Assembly (NCBI GenBank): GCA_040753915.1
Contig: JBFMDN010000009.1
Span: 1-64,000, forward strand
Length of the DNA stretch: 64,000 nt
Direction of reading: 5' to 3'
Source: JBFMDN01 sp040753915
GTDB lineage: Bacteria > Desulfobacterota > Desulfomonilia > Desulfomonilales > Desulfomonilaceae
Shown: piece after piece, positions 8,749 through 18,365 of the stretch
Layout: each line of letters opens with the position of its first letter
How positions within the stretch are numbered: the first letter of the stretch is position 1
Notes under the pieces: generated by a model
The model's input: only the letters and a program-made list of their open reading frames with translations
Told to the model about the DNA's origin: nothing
Database searches by the model: none
Translations under genes and position numbers: made by a program

Positions 8749-10193
8749 GAGCTCGAGGAGGTCCGTACATCGCCCAAGAAATTGTTCGAGCATGCGGCGG
8801 AGCGCTGCTTGCGGGTGATCCGCAGACCGTCTTCGACTCTATTACGACTGATTCCCGAGACATAGAGCGCGGCGATCTGTTCGTACCGCTCAAAGGTGTG
8901 AATTTCGACGGACACGATTTTCTTATTCCGGCCCTGGAAGCCGGAGCCCGAGGAAGTCTGGTGGCACGCGATGCAAACAGGGACAACCCCCATGTTCCCC
9001 CCTCTTCTGTCCTGATCCAGGTGCAGGACACTCTCCAAGCTTTATCCACACTTGCATCAGCCCACCGTAAAAAACATCCCATCCCCCTGATCGCGGTAAC
9101 AGGCTCCTCGGGCAAAACCACAGTCAAGGAGATGATTGCGGCCGTCTTGAGACGGTCGCATCGTCCCCTGGTTTCTCAGGCGAATTTCAACAACCGTATC
9201 GGTCTGCCAATGACTGTTCTCGACCTGGGACTCGGCTATTCGGCCGCTGTGGTCGAAGCAGGAATCAATCTACCCGGAGAAATGGACGAGCTTGCGCGCG
9301 CAGCGGCACCGCAGGTAGCGGTGATCACCACGATCGGGCCGGTACATCTGGAGGGATTGGGATCCATCCGATCTGTGGCAGAAGAAAAATTCAAGCTGGT
9401 CAGGAGCCTCCCGGCCAGTGGAGTGGCAGTGTTGCCGTACGGAGACGAATACTTGACCCCCTTGGCTCGAGAATGGGGGGGACGAGTCCTGGCCTTTTCG
9501 GAAGCGAAAGGCGATATGAGAGCGTCTCGTATCAACGAGGGTTGCAGGACGAGCTTTATGATGCACTCACCGTGGGGCTCGACGGAAATCGAATTGCGGA
9601 TCCACGGCAATCACAACGTCAGCAACGCCCTCGCGGCAGCCGCTGCTGCCATGAGCATAGGTGCGAGCCTCGATGACGTGGCAAATGGCCTGCGAGAGTG
9701 CCGGCCACCGGCATTGCGCATGGAGATAGAGCCTCTGCCGGGGAATCGGTCTCTTATTCGAGATTGTTACAACGCGAATCCTCAGTCCATGAAAGCAGCC
9801 TTGGAGGTGCTCAAGAGCTTTCACCGCGGATCTTCAGGCCCTGAGCCCGCTGCCGAGTCCCCTGGCTCTTCACGAACCGGCCTGTTGGTCGCGGTCTTGG
9901 GTGACATGTTCGAGCTAGGCCCAGACGCCCCTGTGTATCACCGGACCGTGGGCCGCGAAGCAGCGCTGCTCGGGATAGACCGAATGGTTTTTGTGGGCGA
10001 GCACGCTTCGGAATACGCCAATGGATACATCGGGGCCGGCGGACGAGCCGAGGCAGTGACGCTTGCTCGCGACAACGAAGAGGCCTGGTCGGTCCTCCGG
10101 GAAGAGCTCGATGTCTATGCAGTCATTCTGATCAAAGGCTCGCGCAAAATGAAGATGGAAACGTTGGCTGACAGGATTGCGAGGGGAATCTGA
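8745..10193 (+). CDS. murF: UDP-MurNAc-tripeptide: D-Ala-D-Ala ligase
   Basis: MurF adds D-Ala-D-Ala to complete the UDP-MurNAc-pentapeptide. The 482-residue product has the P-loop VTGSSGKTTVKE (Gly120-Thr126), the conserved FNNRIGLP stretch and the late YNANPQSM motif that is diagnostic for MurF among Mur ligases. It begins with an ATGA overlap with murE and ends three bases before mraY. No ddl is present in this cluster to supply D-Ala-D-Ala. Confidence 0.97.
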   Translation: MRARGGPYIAQEIVRACGGALLAGDPQTVFDSITTDSRDIERGDLFVPLKGVNFDGHDFLIPALEAGARGSLVARDANRDNPHVPPSSVLIQVQDTLQALSTLASAHRKKHPIPLIAVTGSSGKTTVKEMIAAVLRRSHRPLVSQANFNNRIGLPMTVLDLGLGYSAAVVEAGINLPGEMDELARAAAPQVAVITTIGPVHLEGLGSIRSVAEEKFKLVRSLPASGVAVLPYGDEYLTPLAREWGGRVLAFSEAKGDMRASRINEGCRTSFMMHSPWGSTEIELRIHGNHNVSNALAAAAAAMSIGASLDDVANGLRECRPPALRMEIEPLPGNRSLIRDCYNANPQSMKAALEVLKSFHRGSSGPEPAAESPGSSRTGLLVAVLGDMFELGPDAPVYHRTVGREAALLGIDRMVFVGEHASEYANGYIGAGGRAEAVTLARDNEEAWSVLREELDVYAVILIKGSRKMKMETLADRIARGI

Positions 10194-10196
10194 TTC

Positions 10197-11273
10197 ATGC
10201 TCTATCACCTACTCTTTCCGCTAGGCACTGACTTCATCCTGTTCAACGTATTCAAGTACATCACGTTCAGGACCATTATGGCCACGTTGACGGCCTTGAT
10301 GATCAGTTTCCTTCTCGGGCGTCCCCTCATCGACTATCTCCGTGCGTTTCAGATTGGTCAAATGATCCGGCATGACGGTCCCCAATCCCACCTGGAGAAG
10401 AAGGGAACCCCCACCATGGGCGGGGTGCTCATGTTGTTCGCCATGACCATCTCGTGCCTCTTGTGGACTCGCCTCGACAATCCGTATTTCTGGCTCGTTC
10501 TTGGAGTGGTGCTAGGGTATGGCATCATCGGATTCTCCGACGATTATCTCAAGATAGTGCGGCGAAGTCACAAGGGCCTCACAGGAAAGCAGAAACTTGG
10601 GCTTCAGTTGTCGATCGGCGGGCTGGTGGGTCTCTACTTGTGGCTGGACCCCGTATTCAACACCACTCTCGCGTTCCCGTTTTTCAAGAATTTGAATCCC
10701 GAGCTTGGGATCTTTTACATCCCATTCGCAGCGCTGGTCATAGCCGGAGCATCCAATGCCGTGAATCTGACTGACGGGCTCGACGGCCTCGCAATAGGAC
10801 CGGTCATGGTGTGCGCGGCTACGTACCTGGTCTTTGCTTACATAGCAGGGCACCTAAAGCTGTCCACCTATCTGCAGGTGGCGTACGTTCCAGGGTCTGG
10901 TGAATTGTGCGTCGTATGCGGTGCGATGCTCGGCGCTGGTATGGGGTTCTTGTGGTACAACGCGTATCCTGCCGAGATTTTTATGGGAGATGTGGGTTCG
11001 CTGTCGCTGGGGGGTCTTCTGGGCGCTGTGGCGGTCGTGACCAAGCATGAGATCGTCCTTGCCATAGCGGGTGGTGTGTTCGTTATCGAGGCGGTTTCCG
11101 TCATTCTTCAGGTAGCCTCCTTCAAGGCAACCGGAAAACGGATCTTCAACATGGCGCCTATACACCACCATTTCGAGCTCAAGGGATGGCCCGAGCCAAA
11201 GGTCATTGTTCGGTTCTGGATCATCTCCATTATCTTTGCCCTCATCGCGGTGAGCACCCTGAAGTTGCGGTGA
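10197..11273 (+). CDS. mraY: Phospho-MurNAc-pentapeptide transferase MraY
   Basis: MraY transfers phospho-MurNAc-pentapeptide to undecaprenyl phosphate, making lipid I at the inner membrane. The 358-residue polytopic protein has the catalytic GFSDDYLK aspartates, NAVNLTDGLDGLA, EIFMGDVGSLSLGG and the C-terminal PIHHHFEL motif. It starts three bases after murF. In most clusters murD follows directly; here 332 bases without a recognisable gene separate it from the ftsW start. Confidence 0.97.
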   Translation: MLYHLLFPLGTDFILFNVFKYITFRTIMATLTALMISFLLGRPLIDYLRAFQIGQMIRHDGPQSHLEKKGTPTMGGVLMLFAMTISCLLWTRLDNPYFWLVLGVVLGYGIIGFSDDYLKIVRRSHKGLTGKQKLGLQLSIGGLVGLYLWLDPVFNTTLAFPFFKNLNPELGIFYIPFAALVIAGASNAVNLTDGLDGLAIGPVMVCAATYLVFAYIAGHLKLSTYLQVAYVPGSGELCVVCGAMLGAGMGFLWYNAYPAEIFMGDVGSLSLGGLLGAVAVVTKHEIVLAIAGGVFVIEAVSVILQVASFKATGKRIFNMAPIHHHFELKGWPEPKVIVRFWIISIIFALIAVSTLKLR

Positions 11274-11605
11274 CCATTTCAGGGGGTTTTCCGCATGAGT
11301 CCGAGGCGAGCCATGCATATCACGCAATTTCGGTGGAAGTTTCGTGGGGAGCGCCGGTTTTCGGCAGAAGGGTGGAACTCGCTCGTTCGCTTCTGCGCAC
11401 CCGCGAGCAAGGATCGTTTGCGGCTGTCCGAAGGCCGTGGAGCACTGGGCCGAGCTCCCGTTCTGCCCAGCGTCCTTCCTGGAAGGTTTCCCGGCGCGAT
11501 CGCGTATGAGAGCGCTCGAGGTTCTGCGCACAGACGACGCTTCAGAGCCGCTATGATTGCGGCTGCTTCGCCGGTACAGCGAGACTGGTGCTTCCGAGGC
11601 TGCTG
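11274..11605. other. Non-coding gap where murD is normally found
   Basis: This 332-base interval lies between mraY and ftsW. The short open frames crossing it encode Arg/Ser-rich sequence without Mur-ligase P-loop, Rossmann or C-terminal MurD motifs, and composition is not clearly coding. I see no promoter or hairpin I would defend. murD (about 1.35 kb) is absent, neither intact nor as a recognisable remnant. Confidence 0.6.
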
Positions 11606-12763
11606 ATGGTACCTCAGGCGCAGTCACCCGACGTTTCGGCACCCAAGATACGCTTGGGGCCGGATCCGTTTCTTCTTGCGATTACAGTCCTGATTGTCGC
11701 AGTCGGGATCGTGATGGTGACGTCCGCGAGTTATATCATAGCCTTTGGCAAGTTTGGCGACGGCTTCTACTATGCCAAAAAACAGGGATTGGCGATCGTT
11801 ATCGGGCTGGTCGCCATGTACCTATGCTCCATGGTGAACCCGTTGATCTGGAAACGGGCAGCCAACTACTTGATGCTCCTGGGACTGCTGCTCTTGCTCC
11901 TGGTATTCGTTCCAGGTATCGGTGCGGAAATGGGAGGATCTCATCGGTGGATCCGTTTGCCTTTCGGATTCTTCCTTCAGCCATCGGAGGTCATCAAGTA
12001 CTGCCTCATTTTCTTTTTCGCAAAATCCCTGGCCAAGAAAGGGGAAGGAATCAAGGACTTTGCCGTTGGTTTCCTCCCTTACGTGCTGATCATAGGGCTC
12101 GTGGTCTTTCTCATTCTTCTCGAGCCCGATTTCGGAACAGCCGTTATCGTGACCGCTGTTGGTTTTCTGATGATGTTCGTGGCCGGCGTCCGCCTGCAAC
12201 ATCTAGTTGGATGCGCGGTTCTGTGCCTGCCCTTCTTCATCTATGTGGCCCTGGATGCGAGGTACAGACTGGAGAGGCTCCGGGGCTTCATGGACCCCTG
12301 GGGCGATCCTCTCAACTCAGGATTTCATATCATTCAAAGCCTGGTGGCGTTCGGGTGTGGAGGTCTGTCTGGGGCAGGTGTGGGAAAAGGCATGCAGAAG
12401 CTGGGATTCTTGCCCCAGCCGCACACGGACTTCATTTTCGCTGTTATCGGAGAAGAAATCGGATTCATCGGGGTGTTTATCCTCATCCTCCTTTTTTACC
12501 TCGTGATCTGTCGCGGGCTCGTCGTGTCCATCAAGAGCACGGATCCGTTCCTTCGATTCGTCGCGTTCGGCGTCACTGTGCTTATCGGTCTCCAGGCCAT
12601 CCTTAACATGGCCGTTGCCATGGGATTGCTCCCCACAAAGGGCCTCCCTTTACCGCTCATCTCGTTGGGAGGAACATCATTGGTGATGAATTTGGCCGGC
12701 CTCGGAATTCTCATGGCCATTGCGAGATCCACGCTGAGCCCTGTCGAGGAGGTCAAGCAATGA
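11606..12763 (+). CDS. ftsW: Peptidoglycan glycosyltransferase FtsW
   Basis: FtsW is the SEDS-family polymerase that makes septal glycan strands with FtsI. The 385-residue product is highly hydrophobic with about ten membrane segments. It contains the SEDS features GSHRWIRLPFGFFLQPSE, LLEPDFGTA and the C-terminal LPLPLISLGGTSL. ATG 11606 has GAGG seven bases upstream and is preferred over an in-frame GTG at 11588. The stop overlaps the murG ATG. Confidence 0.95.
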   Translation: MVPQAQSPDVSAPKIRLGPDPFLLAITVLIVAVGIVMVTSASYIIAFGKFGDGFYYAKKQGLAIVIGLVAMYLCSMVNPLIWKRAANYLMLLGLLLLLLVFVPGIGAEMGGSHRWIRLPFGFFLQPSEVIKYCLIFFFAKSLAKKGEGIKDFAVGFLPYVLIIGLVVFLILLEPDFGTAVIVTAVGFLMMFVAGVRLQHLVGCAVLCLPFFIYVALDARYRLERLRGFMDPWGDPLNSGFHIIQSLVAFGCGGLSGAGVGKGMQKLGFLPQPHTDFIFAVIGEEIGFIGVFILILLFYLVICRGLVVSIKSTDPFLRFVAFGVTVLIGLQAILNMAVAMGLLPTKGLPLPLISLGGTSLVMNLAGLGILMAIARSTLSPVEEVKQ

Positions 12764-13842
12764 AGCTCCTGATCGCTGGTGGAGGAACAGGCGGGCATCT
12801 CTTTCCGGCCCTGGCCATTGCAGAAGCGGTCAAGGCAGAGGAGCCTGGATCGGAGATTCTCTTCGTGGGCACGCGACGGGGAATTGAAGCGCGTATCATC
12901 CCTGACTCCGGCTATCCGATTCGGTTCATCACAGCCCGCGGAATGCGAAGAACTGGTCTGTTCAACACGGTGGCAGCCCTGTGGGAGCTGCCGAAAGGGC
13001 TGCTCGAATCGGTGACCATCCTCAGGGAGTTTCGTCCAGACTACGTGCTCGGCGTGGGAGGGTATGCCTCCGGGCCAACTGTGGCCGCTGCAGTGCTCAC
13101 CGGCGTTTCTACAGGTATTCAGGAACAGAACTCCGTGATGGGCACGACCAACAGAATTCTGAGCACGTTTGTTGGAAGGGTCTACGTTGGTTGGGAGGAC
13201 ACGGTCCCTCCTCCCCCCTCGAAGAAAACCCTTTTCACTGGCAATCCGGTCCGTGCTGATCTGCTGGCGGCTCAGCAGGCCGTAGAAGAGCATGAGACGT
13301 TCAATCTCCTGGTGTTCGGCGGCTCGAGAGGGGCCCGTAGTATAAATATCTCCATGATAGAGAACCTCGATGCCCTCCGCGCACTGGGGCCGCGTGTCCG
13401 AGTGCTTCACCAGACCGGCGTGGACGAGGTGGAGGCAGTGAAGGCGGCTTACGATCAGGCCGGCATCTGCTCGGATGTACGAGAATTCATTCATGATATG
13501 AAGTCAGCGTACCTCTGGGCGGACCTGGTAGTATGCCGTAGCGGTGCCGCAACCCTTGCGGAGCTCACCGCGCTCGGTAAGCCGGCAATCGTGGTCCCCT
13601 ACCCGTACGCAATCGGCGATCATCAGACCCGCAACGCGATGGTCCTCGAGAGGGCCCATGCGGTCAGAGTCGTCCCGGATTCATCGCTCAAGAACGGCGC
13701 CCTCGTCGAGGAGATCGTTGACGTGGCCGAGAATCCGTCCATTCTGAGCACCATGGCGAGAAACGCTCTGAGGCTTGGCCGCCCCGAAGCTGCTCGTACC
13801 ATAGCCCGGGATATTCTTTCCGGAGGGAGGGGTACCCGGTGA
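12760..13842 (+). CDS. murG: Lipid II synthase MurG
   Basis: MurG is the membrane-associated GT-B glycosyltransferase that adds GlcNAc to lipid I. The 360-residue product opens MKLLIAGGGTGGHLFPALAIA, with the glycine loop at residues 7-13. It has LGVGGYASGP and IQEQNSVMGTTNR in the acceptor domain and SGAATLAEL in the donor UDP-GlcNAc site. ATGA overlaps join it to ftsW upstream and GTGA to murC downstream. Confidence 0.97.
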   Translation: MKLLIAGGGTGGHLFPALAIAEAVKAEEPGSEILFVGTRRGIEARIIPDSGYPIRFITARGMRRTGLFNTVAALWELPKGLLESVTILREFRPDYVLGVGGYASGPTVAAAVLTGVSTGIQEQNSVMGTTNRILSTFVGRVYVGWEDTVPPPPSKKTLFTGNPVRADLLAAQQAVEEHETFNLLVFGGSRGARSINISMIENLDALRALGPRVRVLHQTGVDEVEAVKAAYDQAGICSDVREFIHDMKSAYLWADLVVCRSGAATLAELTALGKPAIVVPYPYAIGDHQTRNAMVLERAHAVRVVPDSSLKNGALVEEIVDVAENPSILSTMARNALRLGRPEAARTIARDILSGGRGTR

Positions 13843-15239
13843 TCGGAACTCTTTTCAAGCGAGTCAAGGATGTCCACTTCGTGGGGATAGGTGGAGTGGG
13901 CATGAGCGGCATAGCGGAGATACTGATCGCTCTCGGTTTTCGGGTGAGCGGCTCCGATCTCCGGGAGTCGGGTACGACCGGACGGCTTCGCGACATGGGG
14001 GCACGAATCTGGATCGGACACAGCAGGACGCACCTGGAGAAGGCGGACGTGGTGGTCGCATCTTCCGCTGTTTCCCCGGACAATCCGGAAATACTCGAGG
14101 CGCGGGACCGCCACATACCGGTGATCCCACGAGCCGAGATGCTCGCGGAACTGATGAGGATGCAGACCTCGATAGCGGTCGCGGGGATGCACGGGAAAAC
14201 CACGACCACCTCCATGATCGCGGCCATTCTCTCGGCTGCCCAGCTTGACCCGACCGTGGTGATCGGCGGGAAGCTCGACCACCTGGGCGGAGGAGCTAAG
14301 CTTGGCGAAGGCGATCTGTTGGTGGCGGAAGCAGACGAGTCGGACCGATCTTTCCTGCAACTGTTCCCCACTATCGCGGTGGTCACGAACCTCGATTTGG
14401 AGCATATGGACTGCTATTCATCCATGGAGGAGATCAGCGAAGCTTTCCTCGAATTTATCAACCGGATACCTTTCTACGGGTACGCGGTCCTCTGTCTCGA
14501 TGACCCGAACGTGCAGAACATCATTCCGTTTATGAAGAAACGCTTCATCACGTACGGCCTTTCCTCTCAGGCCATGTTCCGATGCGTCAAACCTCGCTTC
14601 GAGGGAGGGGTAACGAGGTTTGCCGTGGATAAGGGGGAGGAGCGTCTCGGAGAGATCCGCCTTCCTATGCCCGGCGCGCACAACGCGGTCGATGCACTGG
14701 CAGCGGTCGCGGTTGCAGACGTGTTTGACGTTCCCTTCGAGGTATCCAGGAAAGCGCTGGATTCATTCCAGGGGGTTCAACGCCGGTTCACTCTGCGCGG
14801 AAAGGCCAATGGTGTGACTGTAATAGACGACTACGGACACCACCCCACGGAGATTCGAGCAGTGCTGGGTGCAGCAGGACAAATCGCTCAGAAGCGAATA
14901 GCCGTTCTCTTCCAGCCGCACCGATACACGAGGACAAAGGCCCTATTCGAGGAATTCCTTACGTCCTTCAATGACGCGGACCTCCTGTACCTCATGGAGA
15001 TCTATCCCGCGAGCGAGAAACCCATCGAAGGGGTCACATCCGCGGCGCTCTGCGAGGGCTTGCGCAGCAGAGGTCACAAGACGGCACGTCTGCTTCGGCA
15101 GCGGGAGCTCATAGCAGAGGAGGTAGCGGCCGATTTGGATCCTGGCGACATCCTGATAACCCTTGGAGCCGGGGATGTGACTTCCCTGGGACCTGAAATT
15201 CTTGAAGCTTTACGCAGAAGGGAGGCCTCGCGACCGTGA
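13839..15239 (+). CDS. murC: UDP-MurNAc: L-alanine ligase
   Basis: MurC adds L-Ala to UDP-MurNAc, the first stem-peptide ligation. The 466-residue product has an N-terminal Rossmann loop (FVGIGGVGMSGIAE), the ATP loop AGMHGKTTTTS (Lys120) and the IDDYGHHPTEI motif characteristic of MurC. Length and motif order argue against a MurC-MurD fusion, so this gene does not compensate for the missing murD. It overlaps both neighbours by four bases. Confidence 0.97.
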   Translation: MIGTLFKRVKDVHFVGIGGVGMSGIAEILIALGFRVSGSDLRESGTTGRLRDMGARIWIGHSRTHLEKADVVVASSAVSPDNPEILEARDRHIPVIPRAEMLAELMRMQTSIAVAGMHGKTTTTSMIAAILSAAQLDPTVVIGGKLDHLGGGAKLGEGDLLVAEADESDRSFLQLFPTIAVVTNLDLEHMDCYSSMEEISEAFLEFINRIPFYGYAVLCLDDPNVQNIIPFMKKRFITYGLSSQAMFRCVKPRFEGGVTRFAVDKGEERLGEIRLPMPGAHNAVDALAAVAVADVFDVPFEVSRKALDSFQGVQRRFTLRGKANGVTVIDDYGHHPTEIRAVLGAAGQIAQKRIAVLFQPHRYTRTKALFEEFLTSFNDADLLYLMEIYPASEKPIEGVTSAALCEGLRSRGHKTARLLRQRELIAEEVAADLDPGDILITLGAGDVTSLGPEILEALRRREASRP

Positions 15240-16168
15240 AGTTGGCTCCTGGTTACATTTTGGAGCTCGAGAGATTGCTCGGTCGCTGCATTCGCAGGAA
15301 TGTTCCGTTGCGCACGCTTTCCTCTTTCAGGATAGGTGGACCGGCTGACGCCGTTGTGGATCTTCGGAATGCCATGGAGGTTGCCCAGATCCTCCGCTTC
15401 GTCCGGGACAATGGTATTTCTCATCTCGTCCTGGGAGCCGGCACAAACGTGCTCTTCCATGACCATGGATACAGAGGACTGGTCATACGAACCAACGGCT
15501 TGAAGACATACGAGATCCACTCGAATGGATCCGGCCGTGCCACTGTCAGGGCAGCCGCCGGGGTGAGCCTCCAAGCACTTGTGAGCCGCGCGTCGAGCCT
15601 CGGGTGGGAAGGCCTCGAGCCCCTCTGGGGCATACCGGGATCCTTCGGTGGCGCGATAGTATCGAACGCGGGAGCAGGCGGCGTGTGCATAGGCGATCTC
15701 CTGACCTCCGTAACGGTAATGAGCGAGTCAGGAGAGCAACTCGTCCTGACACGGGGGGAACTGCGCTACCGGTACAGACACATGGAAATCCCCCGAGGAA
15801 CCGTTGTAGTGGAAGGAGCTCTCCACCTGAGCCCGGGCGATCGCGACGATATAGCAGCCCGAATTGCTGCAGCCAAATGCCGTCGCCGGTCCACTCAACC
15901 GTGGGCTGCGGCTAGCGCTGGCTGCGTTTTCAAGAATCCGTCCCCCGACAAGCCTGCAGGGGCCATTGTCGATGCTCTGGGCCTGAAGGGAGTGTCAATC
16001 GGAGATGCCGTGGTATCGGATGTGCACGCCAATTTCATCATCAATAGGGGGAATGCATCGGCTTCCGATGTGGTGCGCCTGATCGATTTGATCCGGTCCA
16101 GGGTCAAAGCAGAAGAAAACATCGACTTGGAGCTCGAAATACATCTTTTCGGAGCCGAAGGCACATGA
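15236..16168 (+). CDS. murB: UDP-N-acetylenolpyruvoylglucosamine reductase
   Basis: MurB is the FAD/NADPH enzyme that reduces UDP-GlcNAc-enolpyruvate to UDP-MurNAc. The 310-residue product has the FAD-binding LGAGTNVLFHD, GIPGSFGGAIVSNAGA, YRYRHM and the AGCVFKNP substrate-site motif with the proton-donor serine region upstream. The length fits the shorter, type IIb-like MurB. The GTG start overlaps the murC stop and the TGA overlaps the ftsQ ATG. Confidence 0.96.
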   Translation: MKLAPGYILELERLLGRCIRRNVPLRTLSSFRIGGPADAVVDLRNAMEVAQILRFVRDNGISHLVLGAGTNVLFHDHGYRGLVIRTNGLKTYEIHSNGSGRATVRAAAGVSLQALVSRASSLGWEGLEPLWGIPGSFGGAIVSNAGAGGVCIGDLLTSVTVMSESGEQLVLTRGELRYRYRHMEIPRGTVVVEGALHLSPGDRDDIAARIAAAKCRRRSTQPWAAASAGCVFKNPSPDKPAGAIVDALGLKGVSIGDAVVSDVHANFIINRGNASASDVVRLIDLIRSRVKAEENIDLELEIHLFGAEGT

Positions 16169-17007
16169 CCCTCAACCACACGCCACGCTCGATTCAGAAT
16201 GGGAGGATTCCGCAGGTCCGGGATCATGTGGTTGAGAAGCGCAAGCGAAACCACGTGATTCTTAAGTCCTTGCTCGCTCTGGGAATTTCCATTGACGCGG
16301 TCCTTGCACTCATGCTCGTGTACCTGTTTTTCCTCCATATGCCCTATTTCAACCTTCAGGAAGTGGAGGTTACCGGAAACCGGCGGCTGTCAAGGGCCGA
16401 GATTATCGAGGCGTCGGAGATTGAAGCAGGAACAAATCTTCTCACTATCAATCTGGCCGCAGTCGCGGAACGTCTCAAGCGCCATCCGTGGGTTCGCTCC
16501 GCGGTGGTATACAGAAAGTTTCCCGGCCAACTTATAGTGGAAATAGAGGAGAGGACTCCCAGAGCCATTCTCGCCGCGGAAAAACTCTATTACGTGGATG
16601 AGCAGGCCGAATTCTTCTCGCGTTTGCTGCCGGGCGATTCAGTCGAATACCCGCTGTTCACGGGAGTCACAGGGGCCGACCTGGACAGACGCGGCCCTGA
16701 AATCCGGGAAATGATACGGCTGGGGCTCGGTCTCTTCGACACCGTGGAGCGGAGCAAGTCCGGCCTCGATCTGTCCGAGATTTCGGAGGTCCGCATGAAA
16801 CTGGAGGAAGGCCTCGTGCTCCAGACTCGGGAAGGCCGGATCCTCATGCTGGGCAAGAGCGACTTCGAGGAGAAGCTCCAGCGGTACGACCGCCTAAAAC
16901 GATTTCTTACACGAAGAGGGCAATGGAATAGCGCCCGAATCATCAATTTGGATTTCGAGGATCGCGCCTTGGTCCGATCATCGGATAAGTCAAGCCACCA
17001 GGGGTAG
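16165..17007 (+). CDS. ftsQ: Cell division protein FtsQ
   Basis: FtsQ is a bitopic divisome scaffold. The 280-residue product has a basic cytoplasmic tail, a transmembrane helix (about 32-57) and a periplasmic POTRA domain (about 60-130: FNLQEVEVTGNRRLSRAEI, HPWVRSAVVYRKFPGQLIVE). The FtsQ/DivIB domain that follows includes the YYVDEQAEFFSR segment. It is encoded between murB and ftsA, the usual place, with an ATGA overlap to murB. Confidence 0.93.
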   Translation: MTLNHTPRSIQNGRIPQVRDHVVEKRKRNHVILKSLLALGISIDAVLALMLVYLFFLHMPYFNLQEVEVTGNRRLSRAEIIEASEIEAGTNLLTINLAAVAERLKRHPWVRSAVVYRKFPGQLIVEIEERTPRAILAAEKLYYVDEQAEFFSRLLPGDSVEYPLFTGVTGADLDRRGPEIREMIRLGLGLFDTVERSKSGLDLSEISEVRMKLEEGLVLQTREGRILMLGKSDFEEKLQRYDRLKRFLTRRGQWNSARIINLDFEDRALVRSSDKSSHQG

Positions 17008-17011
17008 AAAC

Positions 17012-18244
17012 ATGTCTCGAAGCGATAACACCGTCCTGGGTCTCGACGTGGGGACGACAAAGATCTGCACGATTATCGGCGAAGTCAACGCGGACGGCAT
17101 GGTCGACATCATCGGACTAGGCACTGCTCCGTCGCGGGGATTGCGGCGGGGAGTCGTCGTAAACATCGACCATACGGTCGCCAGCATCAAAAAGGCGGTT
17201 GAAGACGCCGAGCTGATGGCCGGATCTCGCGCTGAAACCGTGTACGCCGGCATCTCTGGCGGACATATTCGCGGGATCAACTCGCATGGGGTCATTGCAA
17301 TCAAGAACAGAGAAGTCACGCAGGTAGATGTTTCTCGAGTCATCGACGCGGCCAGGGCCGTAGCCATGCCCCTGGATCGAGAAGTGATCCACGTGCTCCC
17401 TCAGGAATTTATGGTGGACGAACAGGAGGGGATCAAAGAGCCGGTCGGCATGGCAGGAGTACGCCTCGAAGCAAAGGTGCACATTGTCACTGGCGCGGTC
17501 TCTGCCGCCCAGAACATCATCCGATGTGCAAACCGCAGCGGGCTGCGAGTCCAGGATCTTGTACTGCAACAGATGGCAGCAGCAGAAGCTGTACTCTCTC
17601 CAGACGAGAAAGAGCTGGGTGTGGCCCTCGTGGACATCGGAGGCGGCACAACGGACATCGCAGTCTTCTGCGAAGGCGCGATTCAGTACACGGCCGTGAT
17701 TCCCGTCGGTGGCGACCAACTGACCAACGACATTGCAGTGGGCTTGAGAACTCCCATGGCGGAGGCGGAAAAGATCAAGAGGCGGTTCGGCTGCGCGTTG
17801 GGGTCCCTCGTCAACAAGGATGAAACTATCGAGGTTCCCGGAGTGGGGGGAAGGCTTCCCAGGATCCTCTCGAGAGCCGTCCTGGCGGACATCACGGAGC
17901 CCCGTTTGGAAGAAATCCTCAGACTGGTCCGCAGAGAACTGGAGAAGTACAACCTGCTGCAGTCCGTAGCATCGGGAATCGTTCTCACCGGAGGCAGCGT
18001 AGCCATAGAAGGTGTGTGCGAGCTGGCCGAACAGCTCTTCGACATGCCGGTTCGCCTCGGGTATCCCATTGGTATCAGCGGCCTTGTCGATGTGGTGAGC
18101 TCGCCGGTGTATGCAACGGGCGTGGGCCTGGTCCTCTGGGGGGCGCGCTGTCGGGGATCGCAAACAGTGGTGCCGTATACGGACGGGGGTACCTTCGACA
18201 GGGTGGTGGGAAGGATGAAGCAATGGTTCGCGGAAGCTTTTTAG
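17012..18244 (+). CDS. ftsA: Cell division protein FtsA
   Basis: FtsA is the actin-like ATPase that tethers FtsZ to the membrane. The 410-residue product has the phosphate-1 motif VLGLDVGTTKICTIIGE, the SHS2 insertion (1C domain), the phosphate-2 motif VDIGGGTTDIAVF and the adenosine motif VLTGGSVAIEG. The C-terminal GRMKQWFAEAF is an amphipathic membrane-targeting helix. It starts four bases after ftsQ. Confidence 0.97.
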   Translation: MSRSDNTVLGLDVGTTKICTIIGEVNADGMVDIIGLGTAPSRGLRRGVVVNIDHTVASIKKAVEDAELMAGSRAETVYAGISGGHIRGINSHGVIAIKNREVTQVDVSRVIDAARAVAMPLDREVIHVLPQEFMVDEQEGIKEPVGMAGVRLEAKVHIVTGAVSAAQNIIRCANRSGLRVQDLVLQQMAAAEAVLSPDEKELGVALVDIGGGTTDIAVFCEGAIQYTAVIPVGGDQLTNDIAVGLRTPMAEAEKIKRRFGCALGSLVNKDETIEVPGVGGRLPRILSRAVLADITEPRLEEILRLVRRELEKYNLLQSVASGIVLTGGSVAIEGVCELAEQLFDMPVRLGYPIGISGLVDVVSSPVYATGVGLVLWGARCRGSQTVVPYTDGGTFDRVVGRMKQWFAEAF

Positions 18245-18365
18245 TCTTTTGATATCTTTACGGTTGCGATTCTTCCGTAATTGTGCAATATATCCAAGTC
18301 CATGGAGGGACTTCTAGGGTTTTACTGGAAGATTACGTTGGATTTAAGTTAGGAGGTTCCCAGAC

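Noticed and set aside
10854..11642. 262-residue minus-strand open frame across mraY and the murD gap
   Set aside because: Mostly antisense to mraY with low-complexity Arg/Ser/Pro content; it does not explain the gap.
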